The notes under the pieces were generated by a model. The model was given only the letters and a program-made list of their open reading frames with translations, had not been told where the DNA came from and searched no databases. From Owenia fusiformis (Eukaryota; Annelida; Polychaeta; Sabellida; Oweniidae), in assembly GCA_903813345.2 (NCBI GenBank), contig CAIIXF020000005.1:14449375-14513374 (forward strand): a stretch of DNA of 64,000 bases, written 5' to 3'. Shown here one piece after another: positions 1-11,165 of the stretch (position 1 is its first letter; every line of letters starts with the position of its first letter). A program made the translations under genes and the position numbers.

Positions 1-547
1 CAATGCATACTTGTCGTCGATTACCAATTTAATTTTCAATCGTGAAAACTTCATACTTTGGCAATCAAAGATGATGCAATGTTTTCGAGGGAACCACTGA
101 AAAATAACGACTTTTTAGCAGACACAACACTGAATGGTATAACCCCACAAGAGACCCCTATGATGAAACAATAGCGTCAGACATCATCAACGCTGCTGAA
201 GATTAGCGTCCAATGGAGACAAATGTTGCTGCAAAGTTGCAAAATGATGATTTATCTCTCCAAAAGTGATTAGGATAATTGGAGTAATAAGTAATGGACT
301 CAAACTCAAACCAACTGTATGATTCATCCCATTAATAAAAAAAAATTATGTCCCTCAAGGCACACCCCATCTCACAAATAACAAGTTTCATTAACTTAAG
401 GTTTTCATGATAATATTTGGGGAGATATGATTCAATATGAGTCTACCATCTGTAGTTGTCTGTAGACAGTTTGGTTTGAGGTTTTTCACAATGAGAATAG
501 TCTTGCATTGTCTCTGAACAAGCAAATGCATGACATAAGCGCAATTC
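1..547. other. Left-edge DNA, no firm gene
   Basis: No gene can be supported here. The plus strand between about 145 and 275 has a somewhat coding-like acidic reading interrupted by stops, which could be the tail of a decayed element lying left of the window. The stretch 361-547 is the flank into which the 548-2705 element inserted. Its last five bases, AATTC (543-547), are repeated immediately after that element. Confidence 0.4.
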
Positions 548-1044
548 CACGGGATGTCATCGCCTGATTTGGTCAATGTTAGGGAGCAGGTCGTTTTTAC
601 AATAAATTTCAATATTTTCACACAAAATATTTTTTTACTGAAAAACTGCTCATTCGCAGAGAAAATGTACTAGCACATGCAATGACAATGTCAATCACGC
701 TTCTGTACGAAATTCGGCGGAAGTCTTTTATAATCTAATACGAAGTTACTAAAAAAGGCGCGAACGCCCTACACTCAAAATGATCGTTTTTCCATTATAA
801 CTTTTTAACGTAATTTAACGAAGGCTTCTAATTATTATCCAAGATAGTCTAAATACCGATTAAAATATTTCTTACTTCAAACAGATACGCCGTCTTTTAT
901 TCAATTTTTTAAAAAATAATAAAAAATAACTCTTGTCAATGTTAGGGAGCAGTCAATGTTAGGGAGCAAAATGATTTTATCAGAATATTAAAAATGTAGC
1001 AAATGGCCATTTAAAATATGTATGGCATTTATAAACTGAACAAT
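548..1044 (+). repeat. Left 497-bp inverted arm of the foldback element
   Basis: This arm is the reverse complement of 2209-2705 with very few differences. It contains three copies of TCAATGTTAGGGAGCA, at 573-588, 936-951 and 953-968, the last two in tandem with a 17-bp step. One copy lies 25 bp from the outer end and the pair lies near the inner end, an arrangement that could be a set of transposase-binding sites. Confidence 0.9.
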
Positions 1045-1236
1045 TTTGTTTGTATGATTATTTGATACCCTTTGGGGAGGAAAGCGTTAAAATTGTAAGA
1101 AAATCATTGAAAAGGTTATTTTGCATTTTTTATTTTCAGCTAAATCCTGTTTACGTTCGTTTTAGAAATATTTAGATGCGAACCATTCCTTCTTTATTCG
1201 TTGACCTCTAACTGTAAATGAATGGATGTATCGTTA

Positions 1237-1448
1237 CAGGCCCGTAGCCAGGGGGGGTTCGCAGGGTTCGGGCGAACCCCCCCCCCCTGGCCAAAAATTC
1301 TTTCAAAATCATGCAGTTTTTCACCATTTTGAGCACTTCTCAAGTGATTTTAGTCATATTTGGGCCAAAATTGTCAAATGTGAACCCCCCCCTGGAAATT
1401 TTTGAAAAATGAACCCCCCCCCCTTGGCAAATCCTGGCTACGGGCCTG
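1237..1448. mobile_element. Nested MITE, family A (CAGGCCCGTAGCCAGG ends)
   Basis: The ends are CAGGCCCGTAGCCAGG and CCTGGCTACGGGCCTG, and the element is flanked by CGTTA on both sides (1232-1236 and 1449-1453), a 5-bp target duplication. The core is a poly-C/poly-G-flanked segment around ATTCTTTCAAAATCATGCAG. Related copies lie at 10367-10562, 39597-39769 and 48727-48890. It has no coding capacity. It sits inside the foldback element, so it inserted later or was carried as cargo. Confidence 0.8.
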
Positions 1449-1781
1449 CGTTATGTACACTTTTTGATGATGTCATCAGTTCACAATCCTAAATTGTGGA
1501 TGATAAATTATCTGAACTGATATATAGGCTTGAGAAATCTCCGACATCCTTCAGTTCTATGATTTGATATTTTCCTAGTATTAAAGTAAGAGAGTTAGTC
1601 TCGCACTTATCTTTACGACCGGGTATCACCTGATAGCTGGCACAAACGCTATGAAGGGCTCATTGCGCAGTTACATGTATGGTAGTAGATTTTTACACGT
1701 ATACTTCAATTTGTCAATACTCAGACAATGCAGTATATAACCGATCTCTGTTATATGTGTACCACTTGCTAATGATACTCT

Positions 1782-2197
1782 AAAGCCCGGTATACACCAA
1801 TGGGACAAGTTGGGACCTCCATAGACTTAACATGGCGTGGGACCTAGTGGGACCTTTTGGGATTTTGCCCCATGAAGTCCGTGGGAATCAATGGGACTCC
1901 GTCGGATTTTGCACCAACTTGCATATAATCTTGCCCCATCGAGTCCCATGAGGTCCCACGTTGGACTCGATGGGATTCGATGGGGCAGGATGGGGCAAAA
2001 TCCCACGGAGTCCCATCTTGCCCCATCGAGAATGAACATGTTCATTCTTTCCATGGGGCATCGTGGGATTTCCGATCAGGTCACATGTTATGTGAAGCCC
2101 AACATACACCAATGGGGCAAGGTGGGATTTGATGGGACTCCATGGGGCTCGATGGGGCAAGTTGAGACTTGATGGGGCAAAGTCATCAACCATGGGA
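1782..2197. repeat. Palindromic GGGGCA/GGGACT motif array
   Basis: The segment is built from dozens of short words such as ATGGGGCA, TGGGACT and CGATGGGG in both orientations. It has two related half units that begin CCCGGTATACACCAATGGGAC (near 1785) and CCCAACATACACCAATGGGGC (near 2095). A perfect 20-bp palindrome, AGAATGAACATGTTCATTCT, lies in the middle at 2029-2048. Overlapping open frames on both strands are a by-product of the repeat and are not genes. Confidence 0.75.
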
Positions 2198-2208
2198 CTC
2201 ATATATAT

Positions 2209-2705
2209 ATTGTTTAGTTTATAAATGCCATACATATTTTAAATGGCCATTTGCTACATTTTTAATATTCTGATAAAATCATTTTGCTCCCTAACATTGA
2301 CTGCTCCCTAACATTGACAAGAGTTATTTTTTATTATTTTTTAAAAAATTGAATAAAAGACGGCGTATCTGTTTGAAGTAAGAAATATTTTAATCGGTAT
2401 TTAGACTATCTTGGATAATAATTAGAAGCCTTCGTTAAATTACGTTAAAAAGTTATAATGGAAAAACGATCATTTTGAGTGTAGGGCGTTCGCGCCTTTT
2501 TTAGTAACTTCGTATTAGATTATAAAAGACTTCCGCCGAATTTCGTACAGAAGCGTGATTGACATTGTCATTGCATGTGCTAGTACATTTTCCCTGCGAA
2601 TGAGCAGTTTTTCAGTAAAAAAATATTTTGTGTGAAAATATTGAAATTTATTGTAAAAACGACCTGCTCCCTAACATTGACCAAATCAGGCGATGACATC
2701 CCGTG
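2209..2705 (-). repeat. Right 497-bp inverted arm of the foldback element
   Basis: This is the reverse complement of the left arm. The three TGCTCCCTAACATTGA copies are at 2285-2300, 2302-2317 and 2665-2680, mirroring the left side. The near-perfect match implies recent insertion or gene conversion between the arms. Confidence 0.9.
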
Positions 2706-2711
2706 AATTCA

Positions 2712-2858
2712 CGTGAAAAGATTTGTTTTTTTTCGGCAATTATTTTTTGATGTTCTCTCCTGAAATAGTTTTGCTTGACAAAAATCAGAAAATAAGTGTA
2801 TTTGCCTCACTTCAATTACTTCAGCAAATGTGTGACAAATACGCAAATTACAGGATAG
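2712..2858 (+). repeat. Dispersed repeat shared with 16.7 kb
   Basis: The segment matches 16722-16926 in order: CGTGAAAAG, a T-rich run with TTTTTTTTCGGC, then TTGCTTGACAA, CTTCAGCAAATG and GTGACAAATACGCAAATT. This copy is shorter and more diverged. It lacks coding potential and its class is unknown. Confidence 0.6.
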
Positions 2859-3617
2859 TTAGATGGCCTGTTATGGTTCATGGTTATTTTGGGGTTATAT
2901 TTAATGTTGCCCTTTGTGCTTCATCATCTACATGCACTGCCACCATAGGTGACTATGAAGTAGCTGACCTGGTGGTCCATCACCTAAATTGTCCCACCCC
3001 CAAAGTTTACAGTTCCTAATAATACCCTGGGCCTAGGTCATTATCTAGTCCCTTGAAAATCTTACCCCTATTTGAATATAATGCATACTAGAATCTTCAT
3101 TTATCTTCCTTTTTTGAATTATAATCCCTATGATTGTCTTGTACTAGTTCATACTTTTGATATACATTGATTATATCATATCTATAATATATTGTTTTCA
3201 ATGACATCGTTTCAAGTTTCTTCATTTTTTGGATGCAACTTTTTGCAAAGGTTCCTTCTATCCCAAGATCAAAGCTACCATTGGACTACTTTAAATTAAT
3301 AATTACAGTTGTAAATTCAATTTCAAATAAAGAGCTAAACATTTGAAATGTTCACTCAAGTTCCTCCATCATGGCTTTATTACCCCAAATAATCATTTTA
3401 TTACTTTGAATGTTGAGAGCATAATCAGTTGATTACCTCAGATAGCATAAACCTAAGATAATGTTCAAGATACAATAGAAATATCTTACTGAATAGGCAG
3501 TTAACATGGGAATTTTCAGTAACACAATTTGTTTAAAAGTTTGAATTTAGTGCCTGTTTTAATATACGGTACTCCCTATATTGACCACACATTTAGCGCT
3601 TTGAACCAATCAACCAC

Positions 3618-3800
3618 TTACTGTAAAACCTGTCTTATCTGAACACTATATGGGGCCAGCCAAAAGTGTTCAGATTGGGAGGTGTTCATATTTTGAGTTT
3701 TTTTTAACATAGTAAGCTATGGAAGAATGAAGAAATGAAACTAAAAGGGCATTTTGAGGTGTTAAGATTAGAGAGGTGTTTGAATATACAGATTTACCAT
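3618..3800. mobile_element. MITE family B copy (ACTGTAAAACCTGTCTTA end)
   Basis: It begins with ACTGTAAAACCTGTCTTATC and contains GTGTTCAGATT, AGGTGTTCA and AGAGAGGTGTTTGA words shared with the copies at 6.5, 30.3-30.7, 33.5 and 54.9 kb. The right end is decayed. No coding frame is present. Family B is described in most detail at 33484-33610. Confidence 0.6.
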
Positions 3801-5005
3801 ATATGTATACAAAGTTCAAAAATAAATCAAGAAATGCATGTACTTTAGCACTATTTAAAAGTGTCTGAATACAAAAAGCAAGGTATACAAAGTGCTTTGT
3901 ACCTCGAGTCTTTTGCTCTCTATTCTGATGTAAGAATGGGAGTTGAAAGAATCAAAAGTTTGTAAATAAAAGTTATAAAATTATTTAACTCAAACATTTC
4001 ACATGTTGACTGTAACAATAATAAGTTATCACCTTAGACCCTGTTGAGTCATTGACTTTCTATTTGAAACATGTAACTTTCAACTTCTTGACATGTTTCC
4101 AATAAATCAAGAAATGCTTTAAATAATTCTGATGAATACTGTCTGATGAATTCAAACTAAAATATAAAAGTATAAAATATAAAAGTACATGTAAATTGTT
4201 CCATGGCTGTAAACTGAATTCCAAACAGTGTAAGATATTGCACTTGAAGTGAACCAATAACTGTGTGAAGCAAAGATCAATCAAAAAACTTCTTCGATCA
4301 CAATATTTCAATCTGATTGAATTAAAATGAAACTAAAAGAGGCAAGGCCAAAATTTTCAAATTTTTTGGTCTAAAAATGTCCAAAATAACTCTGTAAAAT
4401 TTTGGGGAGGCAGTTGCCTTGAATGCCTCTTAGCTTGCTACAACCATGATAGAAATATTCTTGATATTCTTTTCATTTATGTTATCATGGAGAGAATGGC
4501 CATAAATGTCTTATCTGAGACACCAATCTTGCCCAGCTATCTGAGACACCAATTCTGCTATCTCTATTGCTGGTGCACTTGCTGACAAAATCTCCTGCTC
4601 TAACACCATCAAACAGCACATTTAACAACCATTTAATTACACTAATTACTCATTAGCAGCACCAGAGCTGCCATTAATGGCCGAATTCACTATAAAATTA
4701 AATGGTCAATTGCTAATTAGAAGGCTTCTCTTTTTATTTATCTCCACTTGGCAACAAGAAACAATAAATAAATTCCTGGGAATTGTCTGTCTGGAATTAG
4801 ATATTATGTTAATATATCTATGGAATGTAAATATTTCAAACAAATGGTATAATATCATTGACCACACATACAAGTATGTCAATAGCCAAGAGGGGGAAAT
4901 ATGGTGAGGGGGCGGTTTGTGATTTTTTGGGTTTTAATCTTTTATTACAATTTTATAATATTATGTCTATATTTCATGCTTCAAAGCTACACAGCCAATC
5001 TACAT

Positions 5006-5175
5006 CAGTACCGTACAGTACCGTTTTGTGACTGGTACTGTATGGTACCATTAAATATGGTACTGTACAGTACCATAGACTAAAATGGTACCGTATGGTA
5101 CTGTGAACAATGTACACCACCATATTCTAACAGTACCATGTGGTACCATACTCTTAATGTACAGTACAGTACCAT
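5006..5175. repeat. Cluster of GGTACTGTA / TACAGTACC palindromes
   Basis: About a dozen copies of the half-site GTACTGTA or its inverse TACAGTAC, usually extended to GGTACTGTA or TACAGTACC, are packed into 170 bp. They are arranged head-to-head and tail-to-tail. One full palindrome is perfect over 22 bp (5056-5077). The unit is not a simple tandem repeat because spacing and orientation vary. It could be a decayed satellite or a cluster of protein-binding sites; the sequence alone does not decide. Confidence 0.7.
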
Positions 5176-6046
5176 GATTTTAGGGTGCGGATTGGGGGTG
5201 TATTCTCAACTCGTGAAGATCTCACTCATCGATCAGGGTAATTGTTACCTGTCTTCTTTGTTCCTTGCTAAAGTCATGCATATTTGAATGTGATGGCATA
5301 CATGGGTGATAATATATTTTTAATTATAGTGTATAACCAGGCAAAGTTTCAGTCTGCATCAGATGAAAAACAGAATTTGTTTCTGGAACAACATTGTCTT
5401 TAGTAAGACAGAAATCTGATGAGGTCTAAAATATTGAGATGTTATAACCAAAGTGCCATCTATTTAAATTCACAAATACTATCACACATGTATCATACTT
5501 GTTCATATATAATATATATGAAGTAAATACACTGGATAATTTTGATCAAATTGTGAAACATGAAATTAGGAAAAGACTTGAATGATGAAAAATGGTGAAA
5601 GCAGCGAGACTTAATCATGGGACTTATCAGTTATTTTTTCCATAAAATTCTTATTCTATTTTCTGGACAAAATGGATATCTGATCAAATAAAGAAGTTAT
5701 CGAATATGTAGAAAAATTGACAAATGTATTAGAACTAAAAAGGAACTTTTCAATGAAAGATATGAATTTTTTAGATATATTTGCATAACATAGAATGATT
5801 AGAGCAAAGAATATCATAAAGCGACAAATCTTTTGAAACTTTCTATCAAATCATCTCTTTCCGTTCACTTTCATTCCCTTTAAATTCCAGGATACAACAT
5901 TCATTTTGAAAAATTCCAGAAATGAAGTTTTCATGGAGAATAAAGCAAGAAATAAGCATGACGAGAATGACATTTAATCCCAGATGAACAACAAGTCTGA
6001 CCCTAGAAGCCTGGATGACAGTTTACCCAGCTCTAAAATACTTCCC

Positions 6047-6220
6047 TGGTCATGTTTTAAAACCCAAAATAGAGAAAAAGTAGAGAAATTCGCAAGGAAT
6101 AAAGTAAACAGCCATGAAGTATATATTCTAAAGTATATAGAAATACAAGAAAATCAGGCTCTTCATTCAATTTTTTGAGAGAAATCACATGAAATAAGCA
6201 AGAGCAGACGGACATTTTAG
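6047..6220 (+). repeat. Dispersed ~180-bp repeat R1, copy 1
   Basis: It starts with TGGTCATGTTTTAAAA and ends with GAGCAGACGGACATTTTAG. The core contains AAGGAATAAAGTAAACAG, a CATGAAGTA..TATATAGAAAT block, and TTCATTCAA..TTTTGAGAGAAA. The same order occurs in at least ten other places in the window on either strand. A further partial piece lies just upstream (about 5930-5975). Confidence 0.7.
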
Positions 6221-6465
6221 CAGACGGATTGGCACAGATAGGAGGATATCTAGGATTGAAAATGTCATAGATCTAAGATGTGCTCAATCCTCAAAGTATT
6301 TATTGCTTTATCCTTCAAGATGTAAACATTTAATCATCTTAACTGGTCAGATATATAAATCCAAACTGTCATATTTTTATAATTTGTTGAAAAAAATCCA
6401 GCAGATTTGATTACATAAAAAATTGCTATAATGATATACTGAATTTTCCTAAATAATAAGGCCTT

Positions 6466-6633
6466 AGGCCTATCTGAACACCTCTCTAATCTGAACAGCT
6501 CTCAATGTGAACACTTTTTCTTGGTCCTTTATTTTCTCTCATTGACTTACATGTTTATAAAACCTCGAAATTTGAACACCTACTTATTCTTTTGACAATA
6601 CCCAAAGGTGTTCGGACAGACAGGTTTTACTGT
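6466..6633. mobile_element. MITE family B copy
   Basis: The left end is diverged (GGCCTATCTGAACACC) and the right end is GACAGACAGGTTTTACTGT. The interior carries repeated TGAACAC words in inverted arrangement, so the whole can fold as an imperfect hairpin. It is non-coding. Confidence 0.6.
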
Positions 6634-6844
6634 CTACAAAATATATTACATGATATAAACTACACTTCCACAAAAGGAAGGATTATGAAAAAAGCTGTTA
6701 TTTAATTTTTTTATATAAAAAACTCACCTGAGAAGTTACATTTCAATGAGAGAAAATTTAAGCTGGTAAATTGATAATATTCCTTGTAAACTATACTATA
6801 GCTCTCTTTGTACTTTTAAAACTCAAGGGTCTTCTAAGTCTACC

Positions 6845-7033
6845 ATGACCTACGCATACTATAATTACGGTTGCGGTTACCTAATGATAATAGAGAAGTC
6901 GTTCTCTGAATTTATACTGTTTGACACCCCAGGGAATAACTGTGTCACACTTAGAGCTTTCAGTTTGATTAGCTATACTCCGAGCTACCCTAGGTACCTA
7001 AGATTACCACATGTCAGCAAGGCATTAGGTTAA
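6845..7033 (+). other. Isolated ATG-to-stop ORF, 62 codons, doubtful
   Basis: An open frame starts with ATG and ends with TAA, is less AT-rich than its surroundings, and has a balanced, Tyr-rich residue content. No domain, signal peptide or splice signal was recognised. A frame of this size is well within chance expectation in this DNA. The local rise in GC could equally mark a conserved non-coding element. Confidence 0.15.
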
Positions 7034-7395
7034 AAATACAAAACAGAGGAAATTACAGATAAGTACACAGCAGTCGGAAATGTCACAATTTGGGATGACC
7101 CCTTCTTTCATTATATCAATCTACCCAGTTTTCCATTTCCGCAAAGGGTAGATGGAATTTTCCATGCATTGGCTCATGGATTTGCGGAATCTTAAATTTT
7201 GATCAATTTCCAAAAATAGACTTTGAGGAAAATTTGGTGGAGTGTTTTATAAATCCTAGATATACCTAACTGACCAATTTTTGTAGCTGTATATTAGCAA
7301 AATTATATATTTAAGCTCTATATTATGAATTCAAATGCACTTTTCCTGTCTTCACATATTATTACCGCCAACCAAGTTAATTCTGAAGTCTTGCC

Positions 7396-7490
7396 TAAAG
7401 ACTGTGTACCCCCTCCCCTGTATGGTTCACCTTCCTCAACAAAAGTAGATAAGGCAATGGGGGAGTCCTGGTTCTTGATGCAAGACTAAT
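7396..7490. mobile_element. Imperfect hairpin element (family G-like)
   Basis: The left end CTTGCCTAAAGACTGTGTAC followed by a C-rich tract is mirrored by a G-rich tract and TTGATGCAAGACTAAT on the right. The same TAGTCTTGC-plus-C-tract design occurs at 26.6 kb and in the 32.6-33.1 kb tandem array. Non-coding. Confidence 0.4.
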
Positions 7491-7902
7491 TATCCAAGTT
7501 AAAATGAACAAAAAACCAAATATGTATCTACCTACCTATCTATGTCGCTCCCTCAAAGAAATATCTAAGTTCCGACTTATTTGATGGCTTTTCACAGGTT
7601 AGACTGATGACCTTGTTTATATATGAAAGATAGTGAGTATTTCCAAGTTAGGTTCTGTTTGTAAAGACTGTCACTTCGGATATATCACAATTTGTCTAAT
7701 CAGCAATTTTGTTTATGAATTCCTATCTGTACCGTTTCTGGGAACGATTCATCACACGAATCTCTCGATCCGAACTGCCCTTGGAATCAAAAGTGAGAAT
7801 CAAAGGTGGCCTCTCAACTTTTTATTAAAATCTAACAAAGAAAGGTTGCATGTAAAATTAGCATACTATCAAAAGGTTCAGATACTCCTATTATTAAACT
7901 GT

Positions 7903-8078
7903 TGTCTAAAATGTCTGTCTGCTCATGCTCGTTCCTTCCCATTTCTATCTAAAATTCCAAAGAAGTGATTGATTTTCTTGCATTTCTATACAATTTAGAG
8001 TATGCACTTCACGCCTGTTTACTTCATTCCTTGGTTATTCCTTCCCTTTTCACTTTATTTTACATTTCAATGTGATAT
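7903..8078 (-). repeat. R1 repeat, copy 2
   Basis: Read on the plus strand it begins AAATGTCTGTCTGCTCATGC and contains GATTTTCTTGCATTTCTATA and CAATTTAGAGTATGCACTTC, the inverse of the copy at 6047. It ends near ACATTTCAATG. Confidence 0.7.
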
Positions 8079-8665
8079 CATACATGGGTGATAATATATT
8101 TTGTAATAATAGTGAATAACCAGGCAAGGTTTCAGTCTCCATCAGATAAAATGAGACAATTACACCTAAAACCCTAAACTCAAATCACAGAAATCAACCC
8201 GATACCAACCAAATCTCAAAAGAGCGATATAAAAACAAAATTATTCAGAAATGATACAAATTCAACAGAGAAAAGAGAGCAGAACAGAAAGATATAAATG
8301 AACAAAAATAAAAATGACTTCTTTTAATGTTTCAGCAAAGAATAAAGAAAAAACTAGAAAATGAGGTGAAATATTTTGGAAGGGACTTAATATGTAATTT
8401 AACACTGATAAAAACGTTTAAAATGAAGAAAATAATACATTACTTAATATTTAGACTAACCTCCCACCTCCAGGACAAGAGTATCATTTTACATGCAAAT
8501 ATATATAAAACAAATACAGTAACTGTAAACAGGTGAAACATCATTGGAGAATGGTCAAGCTTTAAAAAACATAAACACTTGGAAAAGAGGAGACATACAA
8601 AGAAAATTCGAAATATACATGAATTGTCAAGAAATGAAAGAAAATAAGATGCCTCAACAAAATTA

Positions 8666-8687
8666 TTTGTTTGTTTGTTTGTTTGTT
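8666..8687 (+). repeat. (TTTG)5 microsatellite
   Basis: Five uninterrupted TTTG units sit within AT-rich DNA. They appear to be a simple slippage repeat with no associated gene. Confidence 0.9.
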
Positions 8688-9182
8688 AATTTTATACAAT
8701 TTGTTATTTTTTAATGAAATAACCACTTGGATAAACTAACAGTTTTCGTTTTCTTGAATGCCTAAGTTCTGTGCTTAATGTACATAAAAAGCAACACTTA
8801 AACAATCTGGAGGTTTTGCACTTCATTATCTTAACAATTATTAGATATATCAAAGCAGCCTCAAGGACATATAATTATAAACATTATGATTCAATTATCA
8901 TAACATACTCTAATTTTACCAAACCAGTTTTTATACCGAAATGTTTCAAGTGGTTTAACATGGTATGCCGGGCTTATGATGTGGTCGCCATATGATAATA
9001 CAATTATGACATCACAATGTAAATTAGTCATATGGATGCATTGATAAATGTCCTAACCCGGCATGACCCAGTAGGATGTAAAAATTAAACAGGGAGCCTA
9101 CTACAAGCACATCTGGAGCTTTTTCTTGTTTTTTCCAATTTATCATTTAACTAATAAGAATATGGCTTTCTCATTTTAACAT

Positions 9183-9230
9183 ACAGTAAAACCTGTCTAA
9201 TGCTGTACTAGCATTGCTACAAGGTGCATT
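9183..9230. mobile_element. Solo terminus of MITE family B
   Basis: ACAGTAAAACCTGTCTAATG matches the family B end, but no matching right terminus follows within several hundred bases. This looks like a truncated insertion. Confidence 0.5.
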
Positions 9231-9885
9231 TATATGATCACATTTTCTCTCAGAAAAGGGTTAAAAACGTGACTTTAATATTCTAATGAAAACTTTGAGT
9301 GGGAGTTAAATGCGTGTTAATAAATGCGTGTTAATTACAAAAAGGTTTGATTTATGTCATCCATGTATCTAATTAGCATTGCAAATTAGTGTTTTAATCA
9401 GACCAACCCTCATCTATATTTTTACATAAAACATCATCTAAGATAAATATGAAACACTCGAGAGAAAGGATTACTCTCTATTCTGTGAAGTCACCAAAAA
9501 ATATTATTTCATGTTTTTGTTTATATCAACGAAAGATAGGAATATGCATTGGTTATAGAAAAGTATGTTATCATTGATTGGAAGATTTCATCAATTCTGA
9601 GCTCCTTTAAAATTGAGAAATTGAAACTGTTTGAATTTCGGCAAAAATACCAGTAATTATCAGCCACACTAAATCTTTTGGTTCGGTAAGGATCGTCCAA
9701 TCTAAAATTTATTGATGCGAATCACACGATCGTAAAATTGATTCAGAGGAAAATTGCAAAAAATAGCGGTAAAATCAGAAGGACTTTAAAGTTTCTGTAA
9801 GATTTACGGGAATGCCTCATGCAACATGTGCCAACTATGGTAAAGGAATGAATATTTTATGGACATTTCATTGGTCCGTTAGAAA

Positions 9886-10191
9886 ATGTGTCTCTTTAAG
9901 AGAAGGGAACCACGTGAGGTGAAAATCATTAAGTCCATTTTTTTTCAACATGTCATAAATTTGCTACCTTATTGTTTTAAATGTATCCCAGGAGGGTTAG
10001 TGCTATTGCCAGATAGATATTCCCAACAGGAGAGCAGATTAATCTACGATGTTAATTGTCAATATTTCAAAGCATCGTTAGACCCGTTGGCTATAAAGTA
10101 CATTTATAGCCATCATCCATGCAAAAGAAATGACCATAATGCTGTTTTAATATCACACACATCATGTTATCAATTTTCAACTTTCCATTGA
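9886..10191 (+). other. ATG-to-stop ORF, 101 codons, doubtful
   Basis: The frame runs from ATG to TGA with a basic start (a KRREPREVK stretch at residues 5-13) and a mixed composition with six Cys. No domain or homologue was recognised, and no splice sites were needed or seen. A few frames of this length are expected by chance in a window this AT-rich. It is listed because its composition looks more protein-like than most other chance frames here. Confidence 0.15.
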
Positions 10192-10366
10192 TTATCCTTG
10201 ATTTTTCCTTGGAATTCATATTTTCATCTGTTGAGATGCTACTTTATGTATTTCCAAGGTTGCGTCTCCTGCTTTACAAGCCATATACATGTATGATATT
10301 ATTCTATTGATCATTTTAACAAAAATGTTTGAATATATACTCTTTAGAGATATACTGACTAGATAT

Positions 10367-10562
10367 AGGCCCGTAGCCAGAGTTCGCATGAACCTCTCGA
10401 ACCTCCCCTGGCCAAAAATTCTTTCAAAATCATGCAGTTTTTCACCATTTTGAGCAATTTTCAAGTGATTTTAGTTATTTTTGGGCCATAATTGTCAAAT
10501 GTAAAACACCACGAGAAATTTTTGAAGTGAGCCCTCCCTTGGCAAAAGCTAGATGAGCCTGA
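10367..10562. mobile_element. MITE family A, decayed copy
   Basis: It starts AGGCCCGTAGCCAGAG and keeps the core TTCTTTCAAAATCATGCAG and TTTTCAAGTGATTTTAG. The right end is degraded to CTAGATGAGCCTGA. It is older than the copy nested at 1237-1448. Confidence 0.65.
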
Positions 10563-11060
10563 GATACAACCAATAATTTCCACACAATAACAATATATTT
10601 ACTTAATTAATTCATTTTTTCTGGTAATCCCTACTTAAGTTTATCAGTCAGAAGATTGTAGAGGATGCTATAGACACATCTTGCAAAACAATTAACATCT
10701 CATATTTAAATCACAAGTTCACTTCAAAATAGCTGTTAAAGCAACTGAAAGTGGTGTGCATGAACTCAGAGTAAATTTCTCAAAAAATGGTCACAAAATT
10801 TATAATTTTTTGTTATCATCATTCCATGCCATACATCTTTCCTAAAAATCTAACAATTCTTCATTTATCTCAGGATAACCTTTTGATTTCTCAAAATAGC
10901 TGTCAGAGAAATTCATCAGCAGCATATCACTTTAATTTGGAAACAGCAACACAAACCCCTAAAATACATATACATGTATGTACCAATAAAAATGGTTCTG
11001 CTCATAAATAGAAACACACAATGGCTAGTTATATGAGAAACAAGCAAATAACATGCAAAA

Positions 11061-11165
11061 TGTCACCACCTGCCATTTGTTGCAGATGCCATGTTACAAA
11101 AGCCAAACAGCATCCACAAAATAGTTGGAGACTACACCAATATGCTACCACTTCTGGTGGTAACA
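11061..11165. mobile_element. MITE family C copy 1 (TGTCACCACC ends)
   Basis: The ends TGTCACCACCTGCCATTTGT and CTTCTGGTGGTAACA form short imperfect inverted repeats around a ~105-bp AC-rich body. Related copies lie at 43557-43684 and 60875-60965. Non-coding. Confidence 0.6.

Larger units (their letters stand above)
548..2705. mobile_element. Long-TIR foldback DNA element with 5-bp target duplication
   Basis: A 2,158-bp element starts with CACGGGATGTCATCGCC and ends with its exact reverse complement. The flanking pentamer AATTC occurs on both sides (543-547 and 2706-2710), as expected for a 5-bp target-site duplication. The two arms are each 497 bp and differ at only a few bases, for example A/G near 642 versus its partner near 2592. 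The interior (1045-2208) has no transposase-like frame; it holds a nested small element and a palindromic GGGGCA-rich array. It is therefore a non-autonomous element. A CAC terminus plus a 5-bp duplication is also seen in Transib/RAG-like elements, but the terminal heptamer does not fit their consensus well, so the superfamily is left open. Confidence 0.85.

Noticed and set aside
573-968. TTAGGG within the repeated TCAATGTTAGGGAGCA word as telomeric DNA
   Set aside because: The hexamer occurs once per unit in a fixed longer word and never in tandem TTAGGG runs.
1827-2235. Overlapping 60-115 codon open frames on both strands
   Set aside because: They are translations of the palindromic GGGGCA/GGGACT array; open frames on both strands follow from the repeat words and show no independent coding signal.
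548-2705. Firm assignment of the foldback element to Transib/RAG-like transposons
   Set aside because: Only the CAC start and the 5-bp duplication agree; the heptamer is a poor match, the target is not GC-rich and no transposase is present.
7633-7968. 111-codon plus-strand frame
   Set aside because: It does not begin with ATG and its last third lies inside an R1 repeat copy.
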